Origin: Sporichthya brevicatena | GTDB taxonomy: Bacteria > Actinomycetota > Actinomycetes > Sporichthyales > Sporichthyaceae | Direction of reading: 5' to 3' | Length of the DNA stretch: 64,000 nt | NCBI RefSeq assembly: GCF_039525035.1 | Contig: NZ_BAAAHE010000015.1 | Span: forward strand, 77,012-141,011 | Shown: positions 1-11,758 of the stretch, one piece after another | How the letters are laid out: each line of letters opens with the position of its first letter | Position numbering within the stretch: position 1 is the first letter of the stretch | Program-made: the position numbers and the translations under genes | Notes under the pieces: generated by a model | Databases searched by the model: none | Told to the model about the DNA's origin: nothing | What the model saw: the letters and a program-made list of their open reading frames with translations, nothing else

Positions 1-3000
1 GAAGGTAGCCACGGGCCAGACCGACGCCGGTGATGTAGAGCTCCCCGGCGACACCGGGCGGCACGGGGCGCAACCGGGAGTCCAGGACGTAGGCGACCGT
101 GTTGCGGATCGGGCGGCCGACCGTCGGCGTCGTGCTGTCGTCGGTCCCGCCGCCGAGGGTGTTGATCGTGTACTCGGTCGGGCCGTAGAGGTTGTAGCCG
201 GTGACACCGGGCGTCGTGAGCAGCCGCGACCACACGTGCTCGGGCACCGCCTCGCCGCCGAGCAGGACGAGCGGCGGGACGTGCGGGCCGTCGAGCAGCC
301 CGTGCTCGAACAGCTGCGCGGCGTAGGTCGGCGTCACGTTGACCACGTCGACGGCGTGCGCGGCGCAGTACGCCACCAGCGCCTCCGGGTCGCGGCGCAG
401 ATCCTCGTCGCAGACGTGGACCTCGTGCCCCTCGACGAGCCAGAGCAACTCCTCCCACGACATGTCGAAGGAGAACGAGACCGTGTGCGCGATCCGCAGT
501 CGCCGCCCGCCCGCCTGCGCCACCACCGGGTCGAAGATGTGCTGACGGTGATTCAGCTGCATGTTCGTCAGACCGCGATAGGGCGTGACAACGCCCTTGG
601 GCAGGCCGGTCGAGCCGGAGGTGTAGATGACGTAGGCCGGGTGCTCCAGCCGGTGCGGCACCCCGGGGGCGAAACCGGGCCGCTCGGCGTCGGCCAGCGG
701 CTCCGCGGAGAGCGCCGTCAGCGCGGCGGCCGTCGCCGGGTCGTCGAGCCGGACCTGCTCCGGGCCGCCGACGGGCAGCTGCCCGTCGCGGGCAGCGGTG
801 GTCAGGACGCAGACGGGCTCGGCGTCGGCGAGCACGAACGCGACGCGGTCGGCCGGGGTGTCGGCGTCGATCGGCAGGTAGGCCGCGCCGGTGCGCAGCA
901 CGGCGAACAGCGCGGCCACCATGTCGGCGGCACGCGGGAGCGCGAGCGCGACGACGCGTTCGGGCCCGGCGCCGCGGGCCAGCAGGGCCCGCGCGATGCG
1001 GTTGACCCGCGCCTCTAGCTCGGCGTAGGTCCAGGAACCGTCGGCGGTGACGAGCGCGACCGCGTCGGGGCAGAGCGCGGCGCGCTCGGCGAGCAGTTCG
1101 GAGATCGACTCGATGCCCGAGTCGGCGGCGGTGTCGTTCCACTCGACGAGCACCTGCTGCCGCTCGGCCGCGGTCAGGGTGTCGAGCTCGCCGACGCGGA
1201 CGCCGGGATCCGCGACGAGAACCTCGAGCACCGCCGCGAACCGGTCGAGAACGGCCTGCGCCGCGGCATCGGTCACGACGTCGGGCCGGTGGTACAGCCC
1301 GAGCACCAGCTCTGTCGTCGGGGTGACGACGAGGGTGAGCGGGTAGTGCGTGGCGTCCGCGTAGCCGACGTCGGTGATCCGGTGCCGGCGCCGGAACGCC
1401 TCCTCCTCCTCGGCGTCGTCGCCGAGGAAGTTCTGCATCACCGAGAGCGTGTCGAACAGCTGCGGGTGCCCGGACTCGCGCTGGATGCGCGCGAGCCCCA
1501 GCCAGTCGTGGCCGAGCACGGCGGAACGCTCGCGGTGCAGGCGACCGAGGAGTTCGGTGACGGTCTCGGCCGGGTCGATCCGCACGCGCGCGGGCACGGT
1601 GTTGAGGAACAACCCGATGACCGTCTCGACGTCGGGCACCGCCGGTGGGCGGCCCGACACCGTCGTGCCGAACACGACGTCACCGGAGCCGGTCAGCCCC
1701 GAGAGCACCAGGCCCCAGGCCGCGCTGACGAGCGTGTTCAGCGTGACTCCGGCGGCGCGCGCGGCGGCGCGGATCGCGTCCGACGCAGCTTCGTCGAGCG
1801 TGATGCGGCGGATGCCCGGCGGCACCGGCTCCGCCTCACCGAGCCCGGGGTGGACAAGCGTCGGGGAGTCGAGCTCGGCGAGCGCGTCGCGCCACACCGC
1901 GGCCGAGACCTCGGCGTCCTGCTCCCCCAACCAGTTCAGGTAGTCGCGGTACGAGCCGCGGCGCGGCAGCCCGGTCGCGTCGCCGCCGGAGGCGTAAAGC
2001 TCGAAAAGGTCCGCGAACAGCAGCGCGGCCGACCAGCCGTCCCAGAGCAGCAGGTGGTGGCTGAGCACGATGCGGCTGCGGTTGCCGTCGCGCAGCACGA
2101 CCGTCACCGCGAGCAGTGGCGGCGACGTGACGTCGAAGCGCCGGGCGCGGTCCGCGGCCATCACGGCAGCGAGGCGGTCGGCCTCGACGCCCGGCTCCAG
2201 GCCGCGAAGGTCCACGACGTCGAGCGGCGGCTCGACGGCGGACGCGAGGAACTGCACGGGCGCGGCCAGCCCGTCGTTGGTGAAGCCCGCGCGCAGGACC
2301 GGGGTGCGGGCGAGCAACGCCGCCAGTGCCGTGCGCAGGCGCTCGACGTCGACGGTCGTGTCGAGGTCGAAGTGGTCCTGGACGGTGTAGATGTCCCGGC
2401 GACCGGCGTCGAAGGACGCCAGGAAGAACAGGCCCTCCTGCAGCGGCGAGAGCGGCCAGATGTCCGTCACGGCCCCGCCGGGGGTCCGCGCACGATGAAA
2501 GGCGCAGACGCGGTCGATCTCCTCCTGACGGAGCGTCACGGCGGGTAGGTCGGCGGGCGTGAGCCCGGTGTTCCCGGCGGCGGCCCACGCACGCAGCTCC
2601 GCCACGGCAGCGGCGAAGTAGGTGCTCAGGGCGTCGACGTCCGCAGCGCTCAGGGCGTCGGGCACGAAGGTCCACGTCACCGCGAGCTCGGGCCCGTCCG
2701 GGCCGTCCTCGGTCAGCGCGTCGAGGGTCAGGACGTACGGGACCGGCTGCTCCGGGTCGGCCGCGGCGCCGAGCACGCCCGCCTCCGGTGCGGGCGTCCA
2801 CGGGGTGGCCGTTCCGTCGGCCGCCGGCATCCGCCCGAGGTAGTTGAACAGCACCTGCGCGCGCTCGCCGGCCGCGAGCAGTGGCGCCGACTGCGGGTTG
2901 ACGTACCGCAGCAGACCGTGGCCGAGCCCGGCGGCGGGCACGGCGCGGACGGTCTCCTTCACCCGGCGCACCGCGCCCTCGAGGGAGTCGCCCCCGGTGT

Positions 3001-6000
3001 CGAGGCGCAGCGGGTGCACGGTCGTCAGCCACCCGACGGTGCGCGAGAGGTCGAGCTCCGCCGCGCCCAGCGCGGAGGCGTCGCGGCCGTGGCCTTCGAC
3101 GTCGACGAGCACCGGACCGGTGGCGCGACCGGCGTCGGCGCGCCAGCGGTCGACGGCCCGCCCGAAGGCGACGAGCAGGACGTCCTGCACCCCCGCCCGG
3201 GCGGCTGCGGGAACGGCACCGAGCACAGCGACCGTGTCCGCAACCGGCAACCGGGTGACGGTCCGTGCGGTGTCCGCCTGTGTCCAGGTCGCCGCCGCGG
3301 CCGGGACCTCCGCCGCGACGAGACGTGCGCCCGGTGCGGTGGTGGCCGTCCAGTGCTCGAGTTCGCCCAACCGCGCGGGGCTCGCCGCCTCGTCGGCCAG
3401 GCGCCGTGCCCACGTACGGAGGGTGGTGGGCACGGCGTCCAGCGGTTCCCCGGCCCACGCCGCGGCGAGGTCGGGGAGCAGGATCCGCCACGAGACGCCG
3501 TCGACGGCGAGGTGGTGGACCACGAGCAGGAGTCGGCCCGCCTCGGCCCCGCGGTCGAACCAGACCGCGGCGACCATCTCGCCGGCCTCCGGGTCGAGCC
3601 GGTCGGCGGCCGCGGAGGTCTCGGCGGCGATGGCGGCCCGGAGGGCGTCGGCGCCGAGAGCGCGGGCGTCGACGCGGCGGAGCACGTCGGCGGCGCGGAC
3701 GCGGCCGGTCGGCTCCACCGCCAGCGACCACAGCTGCGGGACCGGCCGGGTCAGCCGCAGGCGGAGCGCGTCGTGCCGGTCGAGCAGGGCCTGCAGGGCC
3801 GTCTCGAGCCGGATCGCGTCGGCACCGGCCGGCGTGTGCACGAGCACCGACTGGCTGAAGCGGCCGATCGGCCCGCCCCGTTCGCGCAGCCAGTGGACGA
3901 CCGGCACCAACGGCACGTTCCCGACGCCGTCGGGGTCGCCGGCCGGCAGCGCTCCGGGGGCGCCGTCGGCCGTACCGTCGGTCGCGGTCTCGGCCGGCAC
4001 GGTCTCGGCCGGCACGGTCTCGGCCGGCGCGATCGCCGCCAGCGCGGCCGGGGTGCGGAGCTCGAAGATCTGGCGGGGCGTCAGGTCGATGCCGCGGCGG
4101 CGGGCCTGCGCGACCAGCGAGATCGAGATGATGCTGTCGCCGCCGAGGAAGAAGAAGTCGTCGTCGACCCCGACCTCGTCGAGGCGCAGCACGGCGGCGA
4201 ACACCTCGCACAGGGTCTGCTCGGCCGCCGTTCGTGGTTCGCGCTGCTCACCCCGCGCACGTTCGGGCGCCGGCAGCGCGGCCCGGTCCAGCTTGCCGTT
4301 CCCGGTCACCGGCAGAGCGTCGAGGACGACGACCGCGCCGGGCACGAGCCCGGCGGGGAGCGTGGCCGTCAGCTCGGCGGTGACCGCGTCCGGGTCGAGC
4401 TCCGCCCCGGTCGCCGGGACGACGTAGGCGCACAGGTACGTCCCGCCCGGCCCGTCCGTGCGCGGCACGGCAACCGCGGCGGCGACGTCGGGGCGCGCGA
4501 GGAGCGCGGCCTCGAGCTCACCGGGCTCGACCCGCTGACCGCGGATCTTCACCTGGTGGTCGGTGCGGCCGAGGTAGGTCAACGCGCCGTCGTGCCGCCA
4601 GGCGACCAGGTCACCGGTGCGGTACAGCCGCTCCCCCGGCGCCCCGTACGGGTCGGCGACGAAGCGTTCGGACGTCAGGCCCGGCCGGCCCGCGTAGCCG
4701 CGCGCCAGCTGCACGCCCGCGAGGTAGAGCTCGCCCGGGACCCCGACCGGCGCCGGCCGCAGCCAGGCGTCGAGCACGCGGACCTGCGTGTTCCACACCG
4801 GCCGGCCGATCGGCACGCCGGGCACGGACGGGAGCTCGGCGCCCGGCCGGCACGCCCATGCGGTCACGTCGACCGCGGCCTCGGTCGGACCGTAGAGGTT
4901 GTGCAGCTCGACCCCGGTGCGGTCGAGCCAGCGCTGCGCGAGCTCGGTGGAGAGCGCCTCGCCGCTGCAGACACAGCGCCGGAGCGTCGCCGGCCAGTCC
5001 GGGCCCGCTGCCGCCGCACCGCCGTCGGAGGCCAGGAACGCCGCCAGCATCGACGGGACGAAGTGCAGGGTCGTGACGCCCTCGGCGGCGATCAGCTCTC
5101 GCAGGTACGCGGGGTCGGCGTGACCGCCGGGCCGCGCGAACACCACCGCGGCGCCCTCGCAGAGCGCCCAGAAGAACTCCCACACCGAGACGTCGAAGCC
5201 CGCCGGGGTCTTCTGCAGGACGCGGTCGTCGGCGGTCAGCGGCATCGCCGACTGCATCCAGTCCAGCCGGTTCACGATCGCGCGGTGCGAGACCGCGACG
5301 CCCTTCGGCCGGCCGGTCGATCCGGAGGTGTAGATCAGGTACGCCGCGCCGTCGGGGTGCGGCTCGCGCGGGGCGGCGACGGGACACCTCGCGAGCTCCG
5401 CGGCGGTCGTGGGGTCGTCGAGCACGATCCAGCCGAGATCGCCGAGGGCCGCAGGCTCGTCCAGACCCGCACGGACGGTGATGCCGACGACCGGCCGGGC
5501 GTCGGCCACGAGGTCCCGACGCCGGGCGGCGGGCAGGTCGACCTCGACGGGCAGGTACGCGGCGCCCGCGAGCTCCACCGCGAGCAGGGCGACCATCAGC
5601 TCCGCGGATCGCGGCACCGAGACGGCGACGACGGACTCCGGGCCGACGCCGCGTTCGGCCAGCAACCCCGCCAGGCGGCCGGCCTCGTCGTGCAGCTGAC
5701 GGTAGGTCAGGTGGCGGTTTTCAGCGACGACGGCCAGCGCGTCCGGAGTCCGCGCGGCCTGGGCGGCGAGCCGGCCGGTCAGCGTGGCGTCCGGATCGGC
5801 CGGCGCGACAGCGGTGTCGTTCCAGTCGGTCAGCACCCGCGTGCGCTCGGCCGCGGCGAGCAGGTCGAGGCCGGCCGGCGTGCGGTCCGGTGCCGTGGCG
5901 AGCGACCGCAGGGCCGCGACCAGCCGGTCGGCGACGCGCTCGGCGGTCCCGGCGTCGACGAGGTCGAGCCGGTGGTGGACGCGCAGTTCGAGCTCGCGCT

Positions 6001-7207
6001 CGGGCCGGGCGACGAGGTAGAGCGGGTAGTGGGTGGCGTCGCGGCAGGTCATGCCGGTCAGGCGAACGCCACCGACCTCGGTTACCGGCGCGGTCTCCGG
6101 CCAGTTCTCGACGACGGTCATGGTGTCGAAGAGCTCACCGGTGCCGGCCGCCCGCGCGATCTCGGGCAGGCCGAGGTGCTGATGGTCGAGCAGCGCGGTC
6201 TGCGTCCGCTGCAGCGCCGTCAGGTTCTCGCCCAGCGATGCCGCCGGATCGAGTGAGACCCGCACCGGAACGGTGTTGATGCACAGGCCGAGGATCCGTT
6301 CGACGCCCTCGACCTCCGGCGAACGGCCGGCGACCGTGGTGCCGAACACGACGTCGGTGCGCCCGGTCAGCGTCGCGACCGTGAGCCCCCACGCCAGCTG
6401 GATCACCGTGCTGACGGTCGCCCCGTACTCACGGGCGACCGCGGTCAGGCGCGCGGTCGTCGCCGCGTCGAGGCGGCGGGTGACGGTGAGCGGCGACCGG
6501 TCGGCCGGCCGCCCCCGGCCCTCGGGGCGCACCAGCGTCGGCCCCGGGACGCCGGCCAGGACCGTCCGCCACTCCTCCACCGCAGCGGTGCGGTCCTGAC
6601 CGGCGAGCCATTCGAGATGGGCGCGGAAGGGCACGGGCGCCGGGAGGGCGCCGGCGTCCCCACCGGCCGCGTAGAGGTCGCAGAGCTCCTGCACGAGGAG
6701 CGGCATCGACCAGCCGTCGAGCAGGATGTGATGGTGCGTCAGTACGAGCGTGTGACGATCGGCGTCGAGGCGCACGAGCGCGAAGCGCACCAGCGGCGGG
6801 ACGCCCGGGTCGAACGGCGCGCCCTGCTCCTCGTCCGCGAAGCGCGCCAGTTCGTGCTCGCGCTTGTCGGGGTCGTCGCCCGAGAGGTCGAGTTCGCGCC
6901 AGGGCAGCTCGACGGAGCGCGGGATGAGGGCGACCGGGGCGCCGTCCTTGCGCTGGCGGAACGCGGCCCGCAGGTTCGGGTGCCGGTCGAGCAGGGCCTG
7001 GCCCGCAGCCCGTAGCCGCTCCGCCCGCAGCGGGCCTGCGAGATCGAGCGTCAGCTGGCTCGTGTACAGGTCGAGCCCGCCCGCGTCCGCGAGCCGGTGG
7101 AAGAACAGGCCCTCCTGCAGCGGGGTCAGCGGCAGGATGTCCGCGAGTCCGGAACCTTGGGTACCTGTCACAGCCCCTGTCACAGCCCCTGTCACAGCCC
7201 CTGTCAC
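1..7207 (-). CDS. Siderophore NRPS, modules 2 and 3 (C-A-T-E-C-A..., 3' end outside window)
   Basis: Multimodular non-ribosomal peptide synthetase; 2402 codons are visible and the gene continues past base 1. Domains in order: C ([15 protein letters not shown] near residue 22, HHHILLDGW near 160), A ([11 protein letters not shown] near 630), T (FFFLGGDSI near 1022), a PAETV-repeat linker (about 1060-1075), E ([10 protein letters not shown] near 1230), C ([11 protein letters not shown] near 1720), A ([11 protein letters not shown] near 2195), then the cut. Specificity residues read by eye: the first A domain gives DVWHVSLVDK, close to the serine code DVWHLSLIDK; the second gives DMENLGLINK, the code I recall for (hydroxy)ornithine. 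Module 2 should therefore add Ser and epimerise it, and module 3 should add N5-hydroxyornithine. The first GTG overlaps the upstream NRPS stop (GTGA), but four in-frame GTGs lie in a 12-bp tandem repeat, so the exact start is open. Family assignment is certain; substrates are inferred. Confidence 0.95.
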   Translation of the reverse strand, partial: MTGAVTGAVTGAVTGTQGSGLADILPLTPLQEGLFFHRLADAGGLDLYTSQLTLDLAGPLRAERLRAAGQALLDRHPNLRAAFRQRKDGAPVALIPRSVELPWRELDLSGDDPDKREHELARFADEEQGAPFDPGVPPLVRFALVRLDADRHTLVLTHHHILLDGWSMPLLVQELCDLYAAGGDAGALPAPVPFRAHLEWLAGQDRTAAVEEWRTVLAGVPGPTLVRPEGRGRPADRSPLTVTRRLDAATTARLTAVAREYGATVSTVIQLAWGLTVATLTGRTDVVFGTTVAGRSPEVEGVERILGLCINTVPVRVSLDPAASLGENLTALQRTQTALLDHQHLGLPEIARAAGTGELFDTMTVVENWPETAPVTEVGGVRLTGMTCRDATHYPLYLVARPERELELRVHHRLDLVDAGTAERVADRLVAALRSLATAPDRTPAGLDLLAAAERTRVLTDWNDTAVAPADPDATLTGRLAAQAARTPDALAVVAENRHLTYRQLHDEAGRLAGLLAERGVGPESVVAVSVPRSAELMVALLAVELAGAAYLPVEVDLPAARRRDLVADARPVVGITVRAGLDEPAALGDLGWIVLDDPTTAAELARCPVAAPREPHPDGAAYLIYTSGSTGRPKGVAVSHRAIVNRLDWMQSAMPLTADDRVLQKTPAGFDVSVWEFFWALCEGAAVVFARPGGHADPAYLRELIAAEGVTTLHFVPSMLAAFLASDGGAAAAGPDWPATLRRCVCSGEALSTELAQRWLDRTGVELHNLYGPTEAAVDVTAWACRPGAELPSVPGVPIGRPVWNTQVRVLDAWLRPAPVGVPGELYLAGVQLARGYAGRPGLTSERFVADPYGAPGERLYRTGDLVAWRHDGALTYLGRTDHQVKIRGQRVEPGELEAALLARPDVAAAVAVPRTDGPGGTYLCAYVVPATGAELDPDAVTAELTATLPAGLVPGAVVVLDALPVTGNGKLDRAALPAPERARGEQREPRTAAEQTLCEVFAAVLRLDEVGVDDDFFFLGGDSIISISLVAQARRRGIDLTPRQIFELRTPAALAAIAPAETVPAETVPAETATDGTADGAPGALPAGDPDGVGNVPLVPVVHWLRERGGPIGRFSQSVLVHTPAGADAIRLETALQALLDRHDALRLRLTRPVPQLWSLAVEPTGRVRAADVLRRVDARALGADALRAAIAAETSAAADRLDPEAGEMVAAVWFDRGAEAGRLLLVVHHLAVDGVSWRILLPDLAAAWAGEPLDAVPTTLRTWARRLADEAASPARLGELEHWTATTAPGARLVAAEVPAAAATWTQADTARTVTRLPVADTVAVLGAVPAAARAGVQDVLLVAFGRAVDRWRADAGRATGPVLVDVEGHGRDASALGAAELDLSRTVGWLTTVHPLRLDTGGDSLEGAVRRVKETVRAVPAAGLGHGLLRYVNPQSAPLLAAGERAQVLFNYLGRMPAADGTATPWTPAPEAGVLGAAADPEQPVPYVLTLDALTEDGPDGPELAVTWTFVPDALSAADVDALSTYFAAAVAELRAWAAAGNTGLTPADLPAVTLRQEEIDRVCAFHRARTPGGAVTDIWPLSPLQEGLFFLASFDAGRRDIYTVQDHFDLDTTVDVERLRTALAALLARTPVLRAGFTNDGLAAPVQFLASAVEPPLDVVDLRGLEPGVEADRLAAVMAADRARRFDVTSPPLLAVTVVLRDGNRSRIVLSHHLLLWDGWSAALLFADLFELYASGGDATGLPRRGSYRDYLNWLGEQDAEVSAAVWRDALAELDSPTLVHPGLGEAEPVPPGIRRITLDEAASDAIRAAARAAGVTLNTLVSAAWGLVLSGLTGSGDVVFGTTVSGRPPAVPDVETVIGLFLNTVPARVRIDPAETVTELLGRLHRERSAVLGHDWLGLARIQRESGHPQLFDTLSVMQNFLGDDAEEEEAFRRRHRITDVGYADATHYPLTLVVTPTTELVLGLYHRPDVVTDAAAQAVLDRFAAVLEVLVADPGVRVGELDTLTAAERQQVLVEWNDTAADSGIESISELLAERAALCPDAVALVTADGSWTYAELEARVNRIARALLARGAGPERVVALALPRAADMVAALFAVLRTGAAYLPIDADTPADRVAFVLADAEPVCVLTTAARDGQLPVGGPEQVRLDDPATAAALTALSAEPLADAERPGFAPGVPHRLEHPAYVIYTSGSTGLPKGVVTPYRGLTNMQLNHRQHIFDPVVAQAGGRRLRIAHTVSFSFDMSWEELLWLVEGHEVHVCDEDLRRDPEALVAYCAAHAVDVVNVTPTYAAQLFEHGLLDGPHVPPLVLLGGEAVPEHVWSRLLTTPGVTGYNLYGPTEYTINTLGGGTDDSTTPTVGRPIRNTVAYVLDSRLRPVPPGVAGELYITGVGLARGYL
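3981..4031 (-). repeat. 15-bp repeats encoding a PAETV interdomain linker
   Basis: Three near-identical 15-bp units encode [14 protein letters not shown] inside the second NRPS, in the linker between the T domain of module 2 and its epimerisation domain. It resembles the Pro/Ala/Glu linkers common between NRPS domains; no function beyond a flexible spacer is inferred. Confidence 0.75.
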
Positions 7208-7211
7208 AGCC
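7166..7211 (-). repeat. 12-bp tandem repeat reiterating the GTG start of the second NRPS
   Basis: On the minus strand the unit GTGACAGGGGCT occurs three times in full plus a partial fourth copy. Every copy supplies a GTG in the frame of the downstream NRPS (7207, 7195, 7183, 7171). The first copy also contains the TGA stop of the upstream NRPS (7206-7204). The encoded N-terminus is (VTGA)3-VTG before the conserved start of the C domain. Confidence 0.9.
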
Positions 7212-10200
7212 ATTCCGCCTCGAACTCCTCGATCTCTTCCTGACTCAGCGACACCAGCGACAGGTCCGAGGGCGTGTGCCCGCCCGCGCCGGGTCCGTCG
7301 GCATGGCGCACCAGGCCCCGCAGGGCCGTGAACCAGCCCTCGGCGAGGACCCGCACGTCGGCCGGGTCGAACAACGCGGTGGGGAACGTCCAGCTGACGC
7401 CGAGTTCCGGTCCCGTCGCGGTGTCCGCCGTGAACGCGTTGACCTCGAGCGCGTAGGGCACGACGGGCATCGCCTCGTCGGCGCCGCCGGCGAGCATGCC
7501 CGCGCCCGCGACCGGGGCCCACGGCTCCCGGTCCCGCCCGACGGCGAACCGCCCGAGATAGTTGAAGCTGATCTGCGGTGCGGCGTAGCGCGCGAGCACC
7601 GTCTCCGTCTCGGGGTTGAGGTGACGCAGCAGCCCGTAGCCGATGCCGGCGTCCGGGATCGCGCGCAGCTGCTCCTTCACCCGCTTCACCGCCGCTCCCG
7701 CGGCCGGACCGCCGGCGAGCGCGTCCGCGCGGTCGACGTCGCCGGGGTCGAGCCGCACCGGGAACACGGTCGTGAACCACCCCGCGGTGCGGGAGAGGTC
7801 GACGGTCGTCCCGGTGCCCTCGGCGACCTGCTCCTCACGCCCGTGGCCCTCCAGCGCGATGAGCACGTCGGAGACGTCCGCCGTCCCGCGCCCGGCGCGC
7901 CAGTCGGCGACGGCGAGCGCGAACGCCGTGAGCAGGACGTCGTTGACGCCGCCGTGGAAGACCGCGGGCACCGACGACAGGAGCGGCTCGGTGACGTCCG
8001 CCGGCAGGGTCAGCGTCAGGCGAGTGACGGTGTCGAGGTCGCCCAGCCGGTCGAGCGCCCGGGCTCCGAGTTGCGGGTCGGCGGCGTCGAGGACGGCGGT
8101 CCACCGCTCGAGTTCGGCCACCCGCTCGGGCCGGAGGGCCTCGGCGTGGAGCACCTCCGCCCAGCGCCCGAAGGGCGTCGTCGGCTCCGGGGCCGGTTCA
8201 CCCGCCGCGGCCGCGGCCAGTTCGGGCAGCAGGACGCGCCAGGTGACCCCGTCCGTGACCCAGTGCTGAACCGCGAGCAGGAGGCGGCCCGGCCCGTCGG
8301 CGCCGGCGTCGAACCAGGTCGCGGCGAGCATCACCCCGGCCGCGGGGTCGAGCCGGCGCGCGGCCGCCGCGCCCTCGGCCCCGGCGAGTTCGTCGAGCGC
8401 CACCGCTGAGAGCGCTCCGCACTGACGAACCGTCAGCAAGGAGGTGGCGTCCACCGAGCCGCGCGGCGGCACGACGAACGACCGCTCCCCGGCCGCTTCG
8501 GAACGAACGATCCGCGCCCGCAGGACGTCGTGCCGGTCGAGCAGCGCCTGCAGGGCGTCGGTGAGCCGTTCGCGACTGAGTCCGGCCGGGGTCGCGACGA
8601 CCATCGTCTGGCTGAAGCCGTCGACGTCCGCGCCGAGCGCAGCGCACTCGTCCAGCCAGCGCATGATCGGCGTCAGGCCGAAGGTGCCGATCCCGGCGTC
8701 GGGGTCGATCGGACCAGCCGCGGCGACCGGGGTCGCGGCCCGCGCGAGCGCGGCGACCGTGCGGTGCTCGAAGACCGTGCGCGGGGTGAGCCGCAGCCCG
8801 GCCGCACGGGCGCGGATGACCAACTGGATCGCCACGATGCTGTCGCCACCGAGCGCGAAGAAGTCGTCGTCGGCGCCGACGCGCGGCAGACGGAGCACCT
8901 CGGCGACGACGCCGCAGAGGATCCGCTCCGCAGCCGTCGCCGGGGGACGATCGCCCGCCACCGCGGCGAAGTCCGGCAGGGGCAGCGCATGGCGGTCGAG
9001 CTTGCCGCTCGGGAGCAGCGGCAGGCGATCGAGGGCGACGAACGCCGACGGGACCATGTAGTCCGGCAGCCGCTCGGCGGCGTAGGTGCGCAGCGCGCCC
9101 ATCAGGGCGTGCGGGTCGCGGTGACGCGCGGGCCGGTTCGCGTACGCGCCCGGCTCGGCGCCGGTCCGCCCCGGTCGGTAGTCCCCCACCGACTCGGTGT
9201 CCCGGGTGAGCAGGGCGTCCAGTTCCCCGGCGCGGCCGGTCGCCGACCAGGTGAGGGCGACGGCGTACCCGCGGGCGCGCGCGGCCGCCGCGATCTCGCC
9301 CGGCACGGCGTCGGGAGCTGCCGCCTCCCCGCCGTCCACGGTGGCCAGCGCAGCCAGGTCGAGGGCGAGCCGCCCGTTCGGGACGCCCGTGACACGCAGC
9401 CCACGCGGGGCCCGCTCCAGACGGTCCGTCAGATCCGCGAGCCCCGCCCAGGGCACCTCGGGCAGCCCGGGCGCCTGGTCGACCGCGCCGGTGCGCAGCA
9501 CGACGTCGTAGCGGTACCGGCTCAGCTCGTTGGGGTGGTCGGCGTCCTTGACCCGCAGGTCGACGGCGGTGACGGCGGGCAGCGCCCGCGCCAGGGCCGG
9601 GAAGAAGTCCGGGTCGAGCAGCAGCTCGCCCTCCCACGCCACCGCGGCGTCGACCGCGCGGCGCAGATCCTCGACGCCGTCGACGGAGTCCCGGCGTGCC
9701 ACCTCGATCCCGGCCCGCAGGGTCCGGAGCAGCCGAAGGTTCCGCACGTCCCCGACGAACACCGCCCCGCCGGGAGCCAGGAGATCCAGCGCGCCGCGCA
9801 GGACGTCGAGCAGGTAGTCCGCGCTCGGGAAGTACTGGACGACGGAGTTGAGCACGACGGTGTCGAAGAACCCGCCCGGCAGGCCGGTCAGGTCGTCGGC
9901 GGGCTGGGCGCGCAGCTGGACGCGCTCGGCCGACGCCGGATCGGCGGCGACCCGGCCGCGCAGGCTCTCGACCGCTTCGGGCGAGAGGTCGGTACCCCAG
10001 TACGCCTCGCACTCCGGGGCCAACTCGGTCAGCAGCAGCCCGCTGCCGACGCCGAGCTCCAGCACCCGTCGCGGCCGCAGCGCGCGGATGCGCGCGACGG
10101 TCTCGGCGCGCCAGGCGCGCATCTCGGGCAGCGGGATCGGGGTCCCGTCGTAGCTGGAGTTCCAGCCGGCGAAGCCCTCGTCGAGGGCCTCGGGGCCGGC

Positions 10201-11676
10201 GGCCGTGTAGAGCAGCCGGTGCACGTCCTGCCAGGCCTGCACCTGCGCGCTCTCGGCCTCGACGTCCCGGCCGGAGCTCCGTCCGCCGGTCGCGGGGACG
10301 ACGTAGGCGACGAGCCGGCGCGCGCTCGCGCCGTCGGGTCCCGGCACGTCCCGGGCCAGCACGGCCGCGGTCTCGACGGCCTCGTGCGCGACGAGGACGG
10401 ACTCGACCTCCCCGGGCTCGATGCGGTACCCGCGGATCTTCACCTGGTCGTCGGTGCGGCCGAGGAACTCCAGCGCGCCGTCCTCGTTGACCCGCACCAG
10501 GTCGCCGGTCCGGTAGAGCCGCTCACCGGGCGCACCGAACGGGTCGGCGACGAAGCGGCCCGCAGTCAGGCCGGGGCGGTTGAGGTAGCCCCGGGCGAGG
10601 CCCGGCCCGCCGAGGTAGAGCTCGCCGGGTTCCCCGTCGGCCACGGGCACGAGCCGGTCGTCGAGGACGCGCGCGGTCGTCTGCGGGTCCGGGATCCCGA
10701 TCGGGACGATCGGGCCGGTGATGCGGTCCGGGTGCGACTCCCCCAGCGTCGAGTTCACGGTCGCCTCGGTGGGCCCGTAGGCGTTGAACATGCGCTGGTG
10801 CGGCCCGTAGCGCGCCACGAGTTCGGGCGAGACGCGTTCGGTGCCGGCGAGCAGGGTCGCGCCCGGCGGCAGCGAACAGTCCGGCGGGAGGACGGCGAGC
10901 AGCGCCGGGGGCAGGATCAGAAAGGTCGCGCCGTGCTTCGCGGCGTACTCGGTCAGTTCGGGGCCGGCCACGCGCCGCTCGGACGGGACGACGATCAGCC
11001 GCCCGCCGGAGAGGAGCCCGAGGCACAGGTCCCAGAACGCGACGTCGAAACTCGGCGACGCGAACTGCAGGATGCGATCGTCCGGGCCGATGCCGAACCG
11101 CTCAACCTGAGTGGCAATCAGTTTGTCGACGCCCCGGTGCGAGAGGACGACGCCCTTCGGTCGGCCCGTCGACCCCGACGTGTAGATCACGTACGCCGCG
11201 GAGTCGAGCAGCAGTGGTCCCCCGCGCTCGGCCGGCGTCGGTCGGTGCGGAGGCGCCGCCGCGAGAGCCGCCACGGTCGCCGGGTCGTCCAGCACCACGC
11301 GCGGCACTCCCGTGTCCGGGATCTCCGGCGCGAGGTCGGTCGTCGTCACCACGGCGACCGGGGCCGCGTCGGTGAGCATGTACTCCAGTCGCTCCGCGGG
11401 GTGATCGGCGTCGAGCGGCAGGTAGGCCGCCCCGGTGGCGAGCACCGCGACGTGCGCGACCACGAGATCGACCGTGCGCGGCAGTGCCAGCGCGACGATC
11501 CGCTCCGGACCCGCCCCCACCGCGAGCAGCCGGTGCGCGAGCCGGTTCGCGGCGGCGTCGAGCTCGGCGTAGGTGAGCGAGACGTCCTCGACGACGACGG
11601 CGACGGCGTCCGGGGCCTCCGTCACGCGGGTGGCGAAGATCGCGGGCCAGGTGCGGTCGGAATCCGGGGTGGACAC
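7204..11676 (-). CDS. Siderophore NRPS starter module: A with embedded methyltransferase, T, E
   Basis: Starter NRPS of 1490 residues with no N-terminal condensation domain. The A domain starts near residue 10 ([11 protein letters not shown] near 165, A8 motif [10 protein letters not shown] near 418). A SAM-dependent methyltransferase is inserted between A8 and A9 (motif [13 protein letters not shown] near 542), after which the A domain resumes ([10 protein letters not shown] near 872, LPSGKLDR). Then come T (FFALGGDSI near 942) and E ([10 protein letters not shown] near 1137, EGHGREE, FNYLGRF). In the E motif the first His is Gln while the second, catalytic His is kept. The specificity residues read DVWILAAVNK, which I cannot assign. 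Expected product: an N-methylated, epimerised first residue passed to the next NRPS. GTG at 11676 is preferred because an AGGGAGA stretch lies just upstream; GTG at 11730 is an in-frame alternative adding 18 residues. The gene follows the ornithine monooxygenase by 82 bp and overlaps the next NRPS. Confidence 0.95.
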   Translation of the reverse strand: MSTPDSDRTWPAIFATRVTEAPDAVAVVVEDVSLTYAELDAAANRLAHRLLAVGAGPERIVALALPRTVDLVVAHVAVLATGAAYLPLDADHPAERLEYMLTDAAPVAVVTTTDLAPEIPDTGVPRVVLDDPATVAALAAAPPHRPTPAERGGPLLLDSAAYVIYTSGSTGRPKGVVLSHRGVDKLIATQVERFGIGPDDRILQFASPSFDVAFWDLCLGLLSGGRLIVVPSERRVAGPELTEYAAKHGATFLILPPALLAVLPPDCSLPPGATLLAGTERVSPELVARYGPHQRMFNAYGPTEATVNSTLGESHPDRITGPIVPIGIPDPQTTARVLDDRLVPVADGEPGELYLGGPGLARGYLNRPGLTAGRFVADPFGAPGERLYRTGDLVRVNEDGALEFLGRTDDQVKIRGYRIEPGEVESVLVAHEAVETAAVLARDVPGPDGASARRLVAYVVPATGGRSSGRDVEAESAQVQAWQDVHRLLYTAAGPEALDEGFAGWNSSYDGTPIPLPEMRAWRAETVARIRALRPRRVLELGVGSGLLLTELAPECEAYWGTDLSPEAVESLRGRVAADPASAERVQLRAQPADDLTGLPGGFFDTVVLNSVVQYFPSADYLLDVLRGALDLLAPGGAVFVGDVRNLRLLRTLRAGIEVARRDSVDGVEDLRRAVDAAVAWEGELLLDPDFFPALARALPAVTAVDLRVKDADHPNELSRYRYDVVLRTGAVDQAPGLPEVPWAGLADLTDRLERAPRGLRVTGVPNGRLALDLAALATVDGGEAAAPDAVPGEIAAAARARGYAVALTWSATGRAGELDALLTRDTESVGDYRPGRTGAEPGAYANRPARHRDPHALMGALRTYAAERLPDYMVPSAFVALDRLPLLPSGKLDRHALPLPDFAAVAGDRPPATAAERILCGVVAEVLRLPRVGADDDFFALGGDSIVAIQLVIRARAAGLRLTPRTVFEHRTVAALARAATPVAAAGPIDPDAGIGTFGLTPIMRWLDECAALGADVDGFSQTMVVATPAGLSRERLTDALQALLDRHDVLRARIVRSEAAGERSFVVPPRGSVDATSLLTVRQCGALSAVALDELAGAEGAAAARRLDPAAGVMLAATWFDAGADGPGRLLLAVQHWVTDGVTWRVLLPELAAAAAGEPAPEPTTPFGRWAEVLHAEALRPERVAELERWTAVLDAADPQLGARALDRLGDLDTVTRLTLTLPADVTEPLLSSVPAVFHGGVNDVLLTAFALAVADWRAGRGTADVSDVLIALEGHGREEQVAEGTGTTVDLSRTAGWFTTVFPVRLDPGDVDRADALAGGPAAGAAVKRVKEQLRAIPDAGIGYGLLRHLNPETETVLARYAAPQISFNYLGRFAVGRDREPWAPVAGAGMLAGGADEAMPVVPYALEVNAFTADTATGPELGVSWTFPTALFDPADVRVLAEGWFTALRGLVRHADGPGAGGHTPSDLSLVSLSQEEIEEFEAEWL

Positions 11677-11758
11677 GCGCAGGGTTCTCCCTCGGCGAGA
11701 TCGGGTGGGGATCGGGCGGGGCACGGGCACGGTCGGCGGGGCGTCGCCGACCGGTGGC

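Noticed and set aside
1836-4211. 791-codon leftward open frame inside the second NRPS
   Set aside because: Offset frame of the same strand; Arg/Pro-rich. The true frame shows T, E and C motifs across the whole region.
2918-6256. 1112-codon rightward open frame across the second NRPS
   Set aside because: Antisense shadow of a high-GC gene: Arg/Gly/Val/Asp-rich low-complexity translation with no domains, opposite the clear NRPS frame.
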